From NCBI RefSeq assembly GCF_036067295.1, contig NZ_CP107954.1, positions 2,046,001 through 2,110,000 of the forward strand: a stretch of DNA of 64,000 bases. Reading direction: 5' to 3'. The notes beneath the pieces are model-generated. The model made no database searches, was not told the DNA's origin, and saw only the letters and a program-made list of their open reading frames with translations. Both the position numbers and the translations under genes were made by a program. This document shows, piece by piece, positions 1 to 8,256 of the stretch; within the stretch, counting starts at the first letter, position 1, and every line of letters begins with the position of its first letter. The stretch is from Kribbella sp. NBC_00382 (lineage in GTDB: Bacteria; Actinomycetota; Actinomycetes; Propionibacteriales; Kribbellaceae).

Positions 1-1246
1 TGCGGACCGCGCCGAAGGCGAGGATCGCGGATTCGCCGGGGTTGATGATCGGCGTACCGGCGTCGACGCCGAAGACGCCGACGTTGGTGATCGTGAACGA
101 GCCACCGGCCTGGTCGGCCGGCTGGGTCTTGCCCTCGCGGGCGACGGCGACCAGGTCGTTCAGGGCGCCGCACAGCTCGGGCAGGGTGAGCGATTCGGCC
201 GACTTGATGTTCGGCACGATCAGCCCGCGCGGGGTGGCCGCGGCGATGCCGAGGTTGACCGCGCTCTTGATCACGATCTCCTGGTTGGGCTCGTCCCAGG
301 TGGCGTTGATGATCGGCGTACGCCGGGCCGCCAGGGTGACCGCCTTGGCGACGATCAGCAGCGGCGAGACCCGCAACTCCTTGAACGCCTTGTCCTTCTT
401 GAGCCGCTCGACCAGCTCCATCGTGGCGCTGACGTCGACGGTGATCCACTCGGTCACATGCGGCGCGGTGAACGCACTGCTCACCATCGCCTGCGCCATC
501 ACCTTCACCACACCCTTGATCGGAATCCGGGTGTCCCCCTGCGCACTCACCACAGGAGCAGCAACAGCAGCCACCGCCGCGGGCGCCGAGGTGTGGTTCT
601 CCACATCCCCGCGGGTGATAACCCCACCCGGCCCGGTAGCAGTCACCTGCCCGAGATCAATCCCCAGATCCTTCGCAAGCTTCCGCACCGGCGGCTTCGC
701 CAGCACATGCACCCGCGCCTCGTTGCCTCCGGCAACCTCGGCCGGAGCCGGGGTGAAGGTAGGCGCGACCGGCTCGTTTACTACGGGGGCGACCTGAGCC
801 GGAGCCGCCGGGGTCGGCGTGGCCAGGCCTTCGGCCGGCCCGCCTGCTCCGCCCTTGCGGGGGCGGCGCTTGGCTTCGGTGGTCTTCGGGCCGTAGCCGA
901 CCAGGACCGCGGTGCGGCCGCCGGGGGCGGTGCCGCCGATCTTGCCTGGTTCGATCGTCTCTTCGTCGGGGATCGACGGGACGAGGTCCTCGGGGCTGCC
1001 GGCATCTTCCGTCTGGACGGAGATGATCGGCGTGCCGACGTCGACCGTTTCGCCTTCGGGGACGAGGAGTTCGGCGACGACGCCGGCGAACGGGACCGGG
1101 AGTTCGACCAGGGACTTGGCGGTCTCGATCTCGACGACGGTGTCGTTGAGCTTGACCGTGTCGCCGACCTTGACCTTCCAGCTGACGATCTCGGCCTCGA
1201 CCAGGCCCTCACCCACGTCGGGCAGGCGGAACTGCTGGATCCCCAT
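1..1246 (-). CDS. 2-oxoacid dehydrogenase E2 (dihydrolipoamide acyltransferase), 3' end off window
   Basis: E2 core of a pyruvate or branched-chain 2-oxoacid dehydrogenase complex; it carries acyl groups from E1 to CoA on a lipoyl arm. Only the N-terminal ~415 residues are in the window. A single lipoyl domain occupies about residues 3-78, with the lipoylated lysine in VEIETAKSLVEL (K44). A Pro/Ala-rich linker follows, then a peripheral-subunit-binding domain around residues 177-210 (KPPVRKLAKDLG, TGPGGVITR), then the start of the acyltransferase domain. The catalytic His-Asp region lies beyond position 1. The ATG shares one base with the E1 beta stop (TGATG), so translation is coupled. The acyl substrate cannot be told from the sequence; one lipoyl domain fits both PDH-type and BCKDH-type actinobacterial E2. 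Confidence 0.93.
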   Translation of the reverse strand, partial: MGIQQFRLPDVGEGLVEAEIVSWKVKVGDTVKLNDTVVEIETAKSLVELPVPFAGVVAELLVPEGETVDVGTPIISVQTEDAGSPEDLVPSIPDEETIEPGKIGGTAPGGRTAVLVGYGPKTTEAKRRPRKGGAGGPAEGLATPTPAAPAQVAPVVNEPVAPTFTPAPAEVAGGNEARVHVLAKPPVRKLAKDLGIDLGQVTATGPGGVITRGDVENHTSAPAAVAAVAAPVVSAQGDTRIPIKGVVKVMAQAMVSSAFTAPHVTEWITVDVSATMELVERLKKDKAFKELRVSPLLIVAKAVTLAARRTPIINATWDEPNQEIVIKSAVNLGIAAATPRGLIVPNIKSAESLTLPELCGALNDLVAVAREGKTQPADQAGGSFTITNVGVFGVDAGTPIINPGESAILAFGAVR

Positions 1247-2223
1247 CAGTACCCCATCACCCGGTCGACGGCGTCGAGTACCCGGTCCAGGTCGGGCAGG
1301 TACTCCTCCTCCATCCGCGACGGCGGATAGGGGGTGTCGAACCCGGTGACCCGCAGTACCGGCGCCTCGAGGTGGTAGAAGCACTCCTCGCTGACCCGCG
1401 CGGCGACCTCCGAGCCCGGGCCGAGCGACAGCGGCGCTTCGTGCACGACGACCGCGCGCCGGGTCTTCTTGACCGACGCGAAGATCGTCGCCAGGTCCAG
1501 CGGCGCGATCGAGCGCAGGTCAACGACCTCCAGGTTGCGCCCGTCCTCGAGCGCCGCCTCGGCCGCCTGCAGACAGGTCTTCACCATCGGGCCGTAGCAG
1601 AACAGCGTCGCGTCGGTGCCCTCGCGGACCACCTTCGCCTTGAACAGCGGGTACGCCGCCCCGGTACTCTCGTCCAGCTCCGCCTTCTCGTGGTACCGGC
1701 GCTTCGGCTCGAAGAAGACCACCGGGTCGTCGGTCGCGATCGCCTGCTGGATCATCCAGTACGCGTCGACCGGATCGCCGGCCGCGACCACCTTGAGCCC
1801 CGGGACGTGCGCGAACAGCGTCTCCGGCGACTCCGAGTGGTGCTCGACCGCGCCGATGCCGCCGCCGAACGGGATCCGGATCACGATCGGCATCTTCAGC
1901 TTGCCCATCGACCGGTAGTGCATCTTGGCGACCTGGTTGATGATCTGGTCGTACGCCGGGAAGACGAACCCGTCGAACTGGATCTCACACACCGGCCGGT
2001 ACCCGCGCAGCGCCAGGCCGACCGCGGTCCCGATGATGCCGGACTCGGCCAGCGGGGTGTCGATCACCCGGTCCTCGCCGAAGTCCTTCTGCAGCCCCTC
2101 GGTGACCCGGAAGACGCCGCCGAGCTTGCCGATGTCCTCACCCATGATCAGGACCTTCGGGTCCTTCTCCATGGCGGCCCGCAGGCCCTGGTTGATGCCC
2201 TTGCCCAAGCTGATCTTCGCCAT
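1246..2223 (-). CDS. 2-oxoacid dehydrogenase E1 component, beta subunit
   Basis: Beta subunit (325 aa) of the heterotetrameric thiamine-diphosphate E1 enzyme that decarboxylates pyruvate or branched-chain 2-oxoacids. Family hallmarks in order: LIMGEDIGKLGGVFRVTEGL near the N terminus, DTPLAESGIIGTAVGLALRG, VCEIQFDGFVFPAYDQI, the PFGGGIGAVEHHSESPE loop, and the C-terminal transketolase region VVDLRSIAPLD and RVTGFDTPYPP. The start is set at ATG 2223 because AAGGGGAG lies about 8 nt upstream and the product then begins MAKISLGKGINQGL, as in homologues; a start 30 nt further upstream would add an unconserved tail. It lies one base after the E1 alpha stop and overlaps the E2 start, giving one operon E1alpha-E1beta-E2. 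Confidence 0.95.
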   Translation of the reverse strand: MAKISLGKGINQGLRAAMEKDPKVLIMGEDIGKLGGVFRVTEGLQKDFGEDRVIDTPLAESGIIGTAVGLALRGYRPVCEIQFDGFVFPAYDQIINQVAKMHYRSMGKLKMPIVIRIPFGGGIGAVEHHSESPETLFAHVPGLKVVAAGDPVDAYWMIQQAIATDDPVVFFEPKRRYHEKAELDESTGAAYPLFKAKVVREGTDATLFCYGPMVKTCLQAAEAALEDGRNLEVVDLRSIAPLDLATIFASVKKTRRAVVVHEAPLSLGPGSEVAARVSEECFYHLEAPVLRVTGFDTPYPPSRMEEEYLPDLDRVLDAVDRVMGY

Positions 2224-2224
2224 C

Positions 2225-3385
2225 TCACTGCTCCCCTTCGAAGGAGGCCGCATAGGCGTCGTACTGCGCCCGCTGCTCGACGAGTTGCGGGGTCTGCTCG
2301 ACGTACGCGTGCTCGAAGAAGTCGGTCATCTTCGGGTCGGGCATCGCCAGGCAGCCCGCGCGCAGGGTCGCGGCGACCTGGTCGGCCTCGGCCTCGATCT
2401 GCTCGAAGAACTCGTGCTCGACACCGATCGAGCGGGCCAGGTAGGCCTTCACGCGCTCGATCGGGTCCTTCAGCTTCCAGTACTCCAGGTCCTCCGACAG
2501 CCGGTACTTCGTCGGGTCGTCGGAGGTGGTGTGGGCGCCCATCCGGTACGTGTACGCCTCGACCAGCGTCGGGCCGCTGCCCTCACGAGCGCGCTTGAGC
2601 GCCTGCTGGGTGACCGCGTACGTCGCCAGTACGTCGTTGCCGTCGACGCGGACGCCGGGGAAACCGAAGCCGGCCGCGCGCTGGTACAGCGGGATCCGGG
2701 TCTGCCGGTCGATCGGCTCCGAGATGGCCCACTGGTTGTTCTGGCAGAAGAACACCACCGGCGCGTTGAAGACCGAGGCGTAGATGAAGGCCTCGTTCAC
2801 GTCGCCCTGGCTGCTGGCGCCGTCGCCGAAGTACGCGATCGTCGCCTCGCCGTTCTCGTCGCCGACCGCGTGGTCGCGCTGCTGCCCCATCGCGTACCCG
2901 GTCGCGTGCAGCGTCTGAGCGCCGATCACGATCGTGTAGAGGTGGAAGTTGTTGTCGCGCGGGTCCCAAGCGCCCTGGTCGACGCCGCGGAACAGGCCAA
3001 GCAGGTTGAGCGGGTTCACGCCCTTGCACCAGGCGACGCCGTGCTCGCGGTAGGTCGGGAAGACCATGTCATTGGTGTGCAGTGCGCGGCCGGAGCCGAT
3101 CTGGGCGGCTTCCTGCCCGAGCAGCGAGGCCCACAGGCCCAGCTCGCCCTGCCGTTGTAGCGCGGTCGCCTCGGTGTCGATCCGGCGAACCATCACCATG
3201 TCGCGGTAGAAGCCCTTGATCGCCTCGTCGTCGAGGTCGAAGGAGTAGTCCGGGTGCTCGACGCGCTCACCTTCGGGCGTCAGCAGCTGGACGAACTCCA
3301 CCTCCTCGACAGGCTGGGTGGGACTGACCGGCGCCTCACCGGGCGCGAACACTTCCGGGGCAAGGCCCGGCACCGACTCACTCAC
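2225..3385 (-). CDS. pdhA: 2-oxoacid (pyruvate-type) dehydrogenase E1 component, alpha subunit
   Basis: Alpha subunit (386 aa) of thiamine-diphosphate E1. The ThDP-binding motif is visible as YFGDGASSQGDVNEAF followed about 20 residues later by FFCQNNQWAIS (the GDG...NN pattern). The phosphorylation-loop equivalent reads YRMGAHTTSDDPTKYR. The N-terminal ~45 residues are acidic, Pro-rich and unconserved. GTG 3385 is preferred because GAGGA sits 6 nt upstream; the alternative GTG 3391 would touch that element. First gene of the operon. It matches the bacterial pdhA-like subfamily that in actinobacteria can act on pyruvate or on branched-chain 2-oxoacids, so the substrate is inference. Confidence 0.94.
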   Translation of the reverse strand: MSESVPGLAPEVFAPGEAPVSPTQPVEEVEFVQLLTPEGERVEHPDYSFDLDDEAIKGFYRDMVMVRRIDTEATALQRQGELGLWASLLGQEAAQIGSGRALHTNDMVFPTYREHGVAWCKGVNPLNLLGLFRGVDQGAWDPRDNNFHLYTIVIGAQTLHATGYAMGQQRDHAVGDENGEATIAYFGDGASSQGDVNEAFIYASVFNAPVVFFCQNNQWAISEPIDRQTRIPLYQRAAGFGFPGVRVDGNDVLATYAVTQQALKRAREGSGPTLVEAYTYRMGAHTTSDDPTKYRLSEDLEYWKLKDPIERVKAYLARSIGVEHEFFEQIEAEADQVAATLRAGCLAMPDPKMTDFFEHAYVEQTPQLVEQRAQYDAYAASFEGEQ

Positions 3386-3716
3386 ATGCACTCCTCGGGG
3401 TTCGAGCGCGGGATCGCCGCGATCGCACGTTGCACGGGCCCCGGCCCAGCCAGCCGGGTGAGGCTTCGCAGGCGGGACCGCGTGGATCCAGGTTGATGCA
3501 GGGTGGTACTCACCGCTCGGCAGTGAACCTCCTCACTGGTATCACTGCCCATCTTGCCGGACACCGTACCCAGCAGGTTGCTGTTGCGCTAACTGTCTGG
3601 ACGCCGACTTGTACCGCCGTACCGAAAGGCGTCTCGCGATGAGACACCAGTCCAGCCACTGGTCATATCTCTGACCGTCGTCAGGCTTAAATCGGCCGAC
3701 TGTGACGTTACCGAGA
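3386..3716. promoter_or_regulatory. Upstream region of the E1/E2 operon (no gene seen)
   Basis: About 330 nt between the phytase terminator-like hairpin and the first gene of the dehydrogenase operon. No convincing coding frame is present on either strand. It should contain the operon promoter reading leftward, but I could not single out a clear -35/-10 pair or palindromic operator. Confidence 0.4.
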
Positions 3717-3743
3717 GGTTTTGTGCGATCTGCGTCACAAACC
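3717..3743 (-). terminator. Hairpin after the phytase gene
   Basis: Read on the minus strand, GGTTTGTG and CACAAAACC form an 8-bp stem with one bulge about 9 nt beyond the phytase stop. There is no U-tract after it, so this is a weak terminator candidate. Confidence 0.35.
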
Positions 3744-3751
3744 GGTGTCGA

Positions 3752-5101
3752 TCAGGGCAACTGCTCGAGGCGTACCAGTTTGAAGTTGGTCCCCTCCCGG
3801 TCACCGTCACCAGGGGTGTTGTCACCGTCATGGACGGCGAGCAGTCCGTGCGGGAAGAGCGGGCCGAGCGGCTTGGTCGTGACAGCGGCGCCGTCGCTGT
3901 GCTGTACGCCGTCCGCGGCCGGACCGTCTACGACCTGGAAACCATTGCGGTACTCGAGGCCCTTTGCGCTGATCCGGTAGTTGGCGAAGGTGGAGTCGCC
4001 CTGGCTGGATGCGTAGAGGGTCTTGGCGGCGCCGCGGTACGCGATCGTCAGGCCTTCCGCGTCGGCGCTGAGGTGCTTGCCGCCGTCCTTGGAGACCGGG
4101 CCGGTGGGGGCGCACTCCTCGGTCTCTTCGTCGTACGCCCCGGGCTGGCCGAATTCGCGGGTCTTCTCGAGCAGCGTGGGCCGGCCGGCGAACGGTACTC
4201 GCCAGATGCCGATGTCTTCCTGCGCGGCGTACAGGGTGGCCGTCGTCTGGTCGAAGACCATGCCCTCGACCTGCGGGCGGTCGCCCGGGTCCTCACACGG
4301 TGACCAGGTAGAACCGTTGGACAGACGGAAGGTCGAGGGCAGGTCCAGCTGCTTCACGGCTCGGTAGCTGATCTTGCCGCCCCGGTCGGCGACCAGGCGG
4401 AACAGCCCGATCCGGGTCTCACTGCGACGGCTGACGGCGACGAACGCCTGACCACCGAGGTTGACCGCGGCGACACCGTACGCCGTGCGCTGTTCCTCGA
4501 CCTCCGCCTCGTCCTTACTGAACACGAGAGGAGCGGTGGGGCTGGTGACATCGGTCAGCACCTTGTCCTTGGCGTCCGACCCGCGCTGGTCGACGGCGTA
4601 CACCCGGAGCTTGTCCAGCCCCCGATCGGAGACCACGGCAAGATCCCGCCGCTTCCCACCGATCGCCACCCCGGTCACCAGGTCGACGTTGTTGAACCGC
4701 CCATCCGGCGCGGTCGCCACATGCTGCAGCTCCTTGCCGCCCAGATCGAAGACGCTCAACCCACCGTTCTTCAACGTCCCCAACACCACACTCTTCGCCG
4801 CCACCCGCGAATTGACCCAAATCGCCGGATCGTCGGCATTCGCATCCCCACCAGCCTCGTCATCCCAATTGGGCGCCGTCTCAGCCACCGCCCGTACCTC
4901 CGCGAGCCGGGCCTGCCCGGATCGCCGCGCGGTCAGCGCCGTGCCTGCCACCAGCGCGGCTCGCGGCGGAGCCGCGGTTGGCGCGCCACCCACCACCAGG
5001 CGCGGCGCCTCTCTCACCCCCACTTCCTGGGCCGATGCCGGAGGCGAGGCGAGTGCGGATGCGGCGGCGGCCGTCAAGAGAACAGCTAGTGGGATGCGCA
5101 T
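3752..5101 (-). CDS. Secreted beta-propeller phytase (3-phytase family)
   Basis: Predicted extracellular phytase (449 aa) releasing phosphate from inositol hexakisphosphate. The N terminus MRIPLAVLLTAAAASALASP is a typical signal peptide, with cleavage likely near PASAQ. Propeller-family motifs follow: DDPAIWVNSRVAAKSVVLGT, KNGGLSVFDLGGKELQHV, FNNVDLVTGV, VVSDRGLDKLRVYAVD, then QVEGMVFDQTTATLYAAQED, DAEGLTIAYRGAAKTLYASS and the C-terminal VVDGPAADGVQHSDGAAVT. These acidic segments match the calcium- and phosphate-coordinating blades of the Pfam Phytase family. ATG 5101 is chosen since it starts the signal peptide; the frame is open 39 codons further but that extension looks unlike a secreted protein. 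Divergent from the exporter gene at 5234. Phosphate regulation would be expected, but no Pho-type box was identified. Confidence 0.88.
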   Translation of the reverse strand: MRIPLAVLLTAAAASALASPPASAQEVGVREAPRLVVGGAPTAAPPRAALVAGTALTARRSGQARLAEVRAVAETAPNWDDEAGGDANADDPAIWVNSRVAAKSVVLGTLKNGGLSVFDLGGKELQHVATAPDGRFNNVDLVTGVAIGGKRRDLAVVSDRGLDKLRVYAVDQRGSDAKDKVLTDVTSPTAPLVFSKDEAEVEEQRTAYGVAAVNLGGQAFVAVSRRSETRIGLFRLVADRGGKISYRAVKQLDLPSTFRLSNGSTWSPCEDPGDRPQVEGMVFDQTTATLYAAQEDIGIWRVPFAGRPTLLEKTREFGQPGAYDEETEECAPTGPVSKDGGKHLSADAEGLTIAYRGAAKTLYASSQGDSTFANYRISAKGLEYRNGFQVVDGPAADGVQHSDGAAVTTKPLGPLFPHGLLAVHDGDNTPGDGDREGTNFKLVRLEQLP

Positions 5102-5233
5102 GCGGTCAGGCTCAGGGGTGTGGATGACGGGCAGCCGACCACCAGATGAAAAGTGGCTTGTGGGCCGGAGCTGCGCGGGACTAGTGTCAGCATCGTTCTT
5201 GCATTTGACCCATGACATCGGAGGGGAACCGCG

Positions 5234-6181
5234 ATGACCGCCGCCGCGCCAGCGCCCGCAGTACTACCGGAGGCCACCGTCAAGCCGGCCTCGGCGGCGA
5301 TGATCTGGTCGGCCCTCGCGGTGGTCTACGTCGTCTGGGGCTCGACCTACCTCGGCATCCGGATCGTGGTCGAGGCCAAGATCCCGCCGATGCTCGGCAT
5401 GGGCGCCCGCTTCCTCGTGGCAGCCGTCCTGCTGGCCGCATTCCTCTCCATCAAGTCCGGCATCGGCCGGCTCCGGATCACCCGCCGCGAACTACTCGGC
5501 GCCGCCGTGGTCGGCCTCCTACTGCTTGCCTTCGGCAACGGCGCGGTCGCGATCGCGGAGAAGACGGTCCCCTCGGGCCTGTCCGCACTCCTGGTCGCCG
5601 CGGTACCGCTGTGGCTGATGCTGCTCCGGGTCGGCGGCGGCGAACGCCCGCGCGCGCTGACCTGGCTCGGCGTCCTGATCGGATTCACCGGCGCAGCACT
5701 GCTCGCGCTGTCCGGCGGCGACACCAGCGCGAAGCCGTTCTCGGTCGCGATCCTGGTCGCCGGCACGATCAGCTGGGCAGTCGGCTCCCGCTTCTCCCCG
5801 CGACTCGGGCTCCCCAAGGATCCGCTGGTCGCCACCCTGTACGAGATGGTCGCCGGCGGTACGGCGATGGTGCTGATCGGCGTACTGGCCGGTGAGCCCG
5901 GCCGGCTGCACCTCGACTCGATCGAACCGAAGGGCTGGATCGCCCTCGCCTACCTGGTCGTCTTCGGCTCGCTGCTGGCGTACTCCGCCTACTCCTACCT
6001 GCTCGCCAACGCCCCGATCTCACTGATCGGCACCTACGCCTACGTGAACCCGGCGGTCGCGGTGCTGCTCGGCTGGCTGATCCTCAGCGAGCCGGTCACC
6101 CTCGAGATCCTGCTCGGCGGCGCGATCGTCGTCGTCGGCGTCGCCCTGGTGGTCAGCGCCGAGCGCCGCCGCACCGTATAG
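5234..6181 (+). CDS. EamA/DMT-family exporter (YedA-like)
   Basis: Ten-helix drug/metabolite transporter (315 aa) built of two EamA repeats. The N-terminal repeat contains VYVVWGSTYLGIRI, a segment characteristic of YedA-type exporters, and a PSGLSALLVAAVPLW loop; the second repeat contains ISLIGTYAYVNPAVAVLLGW, the conserved helix 8-9 signature. A ribosome site GGAGGGG sits about 7 nt before the ATG. Substrate unknown; relatives export amino acids or metabolites across the cytoplasmic membrane. It stands alone and is followed by a strong hairpin. Confidence 0.88.
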   Translation: MTAAAPAPAVLPEATVKPASAAMIWSALAVVYVVWGSTYLGIRIVVEAKIPPMLGMGARFLVAAVLLAAFLSIKSGIGRLRITRRELLGAAVVGLLLLAFGNGAVAIAEKTVPSGLSALLVAAVPLWLMLLRVGGGERPRALTWLGVLIGFTGAALLALSGGDTSAKPFSVAILVAGTISWAVGSRFSPRLGLPKDPLVATLYEMVAGGTAMVLIGVLAGEPGRLHLDSIEPKGWIALAYLVVFGSLLAYSAYSYLLANAPISLIGTYAYVNPAVAVLLGWLILSEPVTLEILLGGAIVVVGVALVVSAERRRTV

Positions 6182-6219
6182 AACAGCCACCCGAAGCAGC
6201 GAGGCCCTGGAAAAGGAAG

Positions 6220-6248
6220 GACCCGGGCTCCCATGGGGTGCCCGGGTC
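6220..6248 (+). terminator. Hairpin after the EamA exporter
   Basis: GACCCGGGC (6220-6228) pairs perfectly with GCCCGGGTC (6240-6248), and three further pairs form inside after one T-T mismatch. It begins 39 nt after the stop codon. No T-run follows, as is usual for many high-GC actinobacterial terminators. Confidence 0.65.
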
Positions 6249-6708
6249 TCCCACCGCTGCCGATGCGCGCGGCAGCGGGTCCGTGTTTGCCGAGCCGGCG
6301 CCGTGCCCCGAAAAAACACGGCGCGAAACTCCGGCAATGATGCGTGACAATCCGTTTCGTCATGGTAATGCCATTTCGCCGGCCACCGAGCCCGCCGAAA
6401 ATACCCCATGAATGACGGGCAATCGTTCGCCCGCGATCAGACAACGACGAAACCGCCGATCGGTTACGGGCCCGCGAAAACGAATTCCGTTCACCTCCCG
6501 GCTCCCGCGGGGTGAGCCGCCTGGGTGACAAGTTGCCTGGTCAGAGACAGATTCCTGCTGCGGCAACGAACCCATCACTCGTCTGCTATGGGCTACCCCG
6601 GGATTCGCGCCTGAACCGAAAATGGGGCGAAGAAATTTGTAACCCGCCCCATCGGGCGTCGTTACCCACTAAGACGAATCCGTCATACCCGAAAGGAAAC
6701 CTCGCATA
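6249..6708 (+). promoter_or_regulatory. Long structured 5' region of the two-repeat secreted protein
   Basis: About 460 nt without a gene and clearly richer in A/T than its surroundings. It holds a stem GTAAC/GTTAC enclosing GCCC/GGGC at 6639-6665 and a segment around 6500-6600 with GGGGTGAGCCGC and, ~75 nt later, CGAACCCATCACTCG. That pair faintly resembles conserved pieces of c-di-AMP (ydaO-type) leaders found before actinobacterial cell-wall genes; the likeness is too weak for a firm call. Confidence 0.35.
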
Positions 6709-7302
6709 ATGCAGGTAACACGCAAGATCGCCGCTGCAGCGGCAGTGGCGACCGTTGCCACGCTGGGCCTGGCCACCGTCGTCAGCGCGAACATGATCGA
6801 CGACAGCACCAGCGGCGCCACCAGCGGTGTCACCGACGCCTCGGCGCTGAAGGGCTACGCCAAGGGCGGCAAGGTCTGGTACTTCGTCCGTCAGGGCGGC
6901 GGCCTGGTGAACGTTGACGACAACAACGTCGGCCCGTTCCAGGCCTGCCACAACGTCGCCGCGGTCGCCGGCGCCGGCGGCGCCGTGCCGGTCTCGGACA
7001 TCGTCGGGATCGTCGGTCTGTTCAACGACGGCAACCACGCCACGGTCGTGAAGACCTGCGAGCAGGGCTCTTCGCAGAAGAACCACGGTGGCAAGTGGTA
7101 CCGCGTCGGCGACGACGGCCTCGTGTCGGTCTCCCGCAACAACGTCGGCCCGTTCCAGGCCTGCCACAACGACGTTGCGGCCAGCGTCCTCGGCGGCGCT
7201 GTCCCGGTCAACTCGATCTCCGGCGTCCTGGGCCTCGGCAACGACGAGAACACCACGGACATCCTGAAGACCTGCGAGCAGGACTCGTCGCAGGACAACT
7301 GA
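6709..7302 (+). CDS. Secreted protein of two tandem ~70-residue Cys-containing repeats
   Basis: 197 aa with a clear signal peptide (Ala-rich hydrophobic stretch at residues 7-27, cleavage probably after VVSA). The mature chain is mostly two copies of one module. Each has Lys-x-Trp-Tyr, then NNVGPFQACHN, an Ala/Gly stretch ending GGAVPV, an I-x-G-(V/I)-(V/L)-GL segment, and VKTCEQGSSQ or LKTCEQDSSQ. The two Cys per repeat probably form one disulfide per module. The alternation of hydrophobic Val/Gly stretches with two cysteines recalls chaplins and related small actinobacterial surface proteins, but the spacing differs and I do not assign it to that family. A purine-rich AAAGGAAA lies before the ATG. 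Function unknown; surface or envelope role inferred. Confidence 0.85.
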   Translation: MQVTRKIAAAAAVATVATLGLATVVSANMIDDSTSGATSGVTDASALKGYAKGGKVWYFVRQGGGLVNVDDNNVGPFQACHNVAAVAGAGGAVPVSDIVGIVGLFNDGNHATVVKTCEQGSSQKNHGGKWYRVGDDGLVSVSRNNVGPFQACHNDVAASVLGGAVPVNSISGVLGLGNDENTTDILKTCEQDSSQDN

Positions 7303-7378
7303 CCACTCCCTGGTCAGCAGTGATGATGGACACCGGACGGATCGCCTCGGTGGGGTGATCAACCGGTAGCAACACCTC

Positions 7379-7424
7379 GAAGCGGCATCGGGAACTAAGC
7401 CTCACTACTTCCCGGTGCCGCTTC
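7379..7424 (+). terminator. Strong hairpin between convergent genes
   Basis: A 16-bp stem: GAAGCGGCATCGGGAA (7379-7394) pairs with TTCCCGGTGCCGCTTC (7409-7424), with one T-G wobble and a 14-nt loop. It lies 77 nt after the two-repeat gene and can serve both strands. Confidence 0.75.
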
Positions 7425-7451
7425 GCTGGCTCCAAGAGCTTCGGTACGACG

Positions 7452-7487
7452 ATCGCCCGGCCCCCGTCCCAGCGGGGGCCGGGCGAT
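7452..7487. terminator. Second hairpin between convergent genes
   Basis: A perfect 15-bp stem, ATCGCCCGGCCCCCG (7452-7466) with CGGGGGCCGGGCGAT (7473-7487), and a 6-nt loop. On the minus strand it lies 26 nt beyond the SDR stop codon, so it probably terminates that operon. Confidence 0.75.
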
Positions 7488-7512
7488 TGCGTTGTCCAGA
7501 CGATGGTGAGGG

Positions 7513-8256
7513 TCAGGCGGGGAGATCGCGGAGGTCGAGCACGGACCCGGTCGGGTACTGCGCGTCGATGACCGACCACAAGCCGGCCGCGGCTTCTTCC
7601 GGCGTGGTCAACCCGCCCGACCGCTTGAGCTCACGGAATCTCTCGACCGCAGGGAAAGCCTGCTCGTCCACCGCGCGGATCTCACCCTGCATCGCCGTGT
7701 CCACCACTCCCGGCGCCACCGCGATCACCCGGCAGCCCTTGACCACACCCGCACTCTCACGCTCGATCGCCGCCTCCTCGAGCCCGACCGTCCGCACCCA
7801 GTGATCGACGGCCGCCTTGCCCGCGTTGTAGGCGGACCAGCCCGGATACGCCTTGGTCGCGGCTCCCGACGACAGCATCACCAATTGCCGCTCACAGTCG
7901 AGCCCAGCAGTCGCCCGAAGAAACGCCCGCCCGAGCACCTGCGGCGCAGCCGAGTTCAACAGCACCGCCTTCGCATACGAGGCGGCGTCCACCGTCGCGG
8001 CCGGTCCGATCGGTACGACCGTCCCGGCGTTGTGCACGAAGATCACCCGCTCGCCGTCGAACCCGGCCAGCTCCGCGGCGAAGTGCTCCTCGACCCGCAC
8101 CCAGTCAGCCGGGTCGGCAAGGTCCGCCGCGAAGTGCTCGACCACTCCACCCCTCCGGGACAGGTCGATCACCCGCGCATCGGCGTACGGCGTACTGACG
8201 GCCAAGGCCGCCCCGATCCCGGATGATGCGCCCGAGATCCAGATCAGGTTCCTCAC
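7513..8256 (-). CDS. Short-chain dehydrogenase/reductase (YueD/sepiapterin reductase-like)
   Basis: Classical SDR of 247 aa. The Rossmann glycine motif SGASSGIG is near the N terminus, followed by an NAG motif ([10 protein letters not shown]), a catalytic Ser region ([15 protein letters not shown]) and the active-site YNAGKAA (YxxxK). The overall pattern resembles the YueD / sepiapterin reductase group that reduces small carbonyl compounds with NADPH; the substrate is not evident. The start is GTG 8256, overlapping the aminotransferase stop as GTGA, so the two genes are translationally coupled. A longer open frame upstream is only the antisense register of the aminotransferase. Confidence 0.88.
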   Translation of the reverse strand: MRNLIWISGASSGIGAALAVSTPYADARVIDLSRRGGVVEHFAADLADPADWVRVEEHFAAELAGFDGERVIFVHNAGTVVPIGPAATVDAASYAKAVLLNSAAPQVLGRAFLRATAGLDCERQLVMLSSGAATKAYPGWSAYNAGKAAVDHWVRTVGLEEAAIERESAGVVKGCRVIAVAPGVVDTAMQGEIRAVDEQAFPAVERFRELKRSGGLTTPEEAAAGLWSVIDAQYPTGSVLDLRDLPA

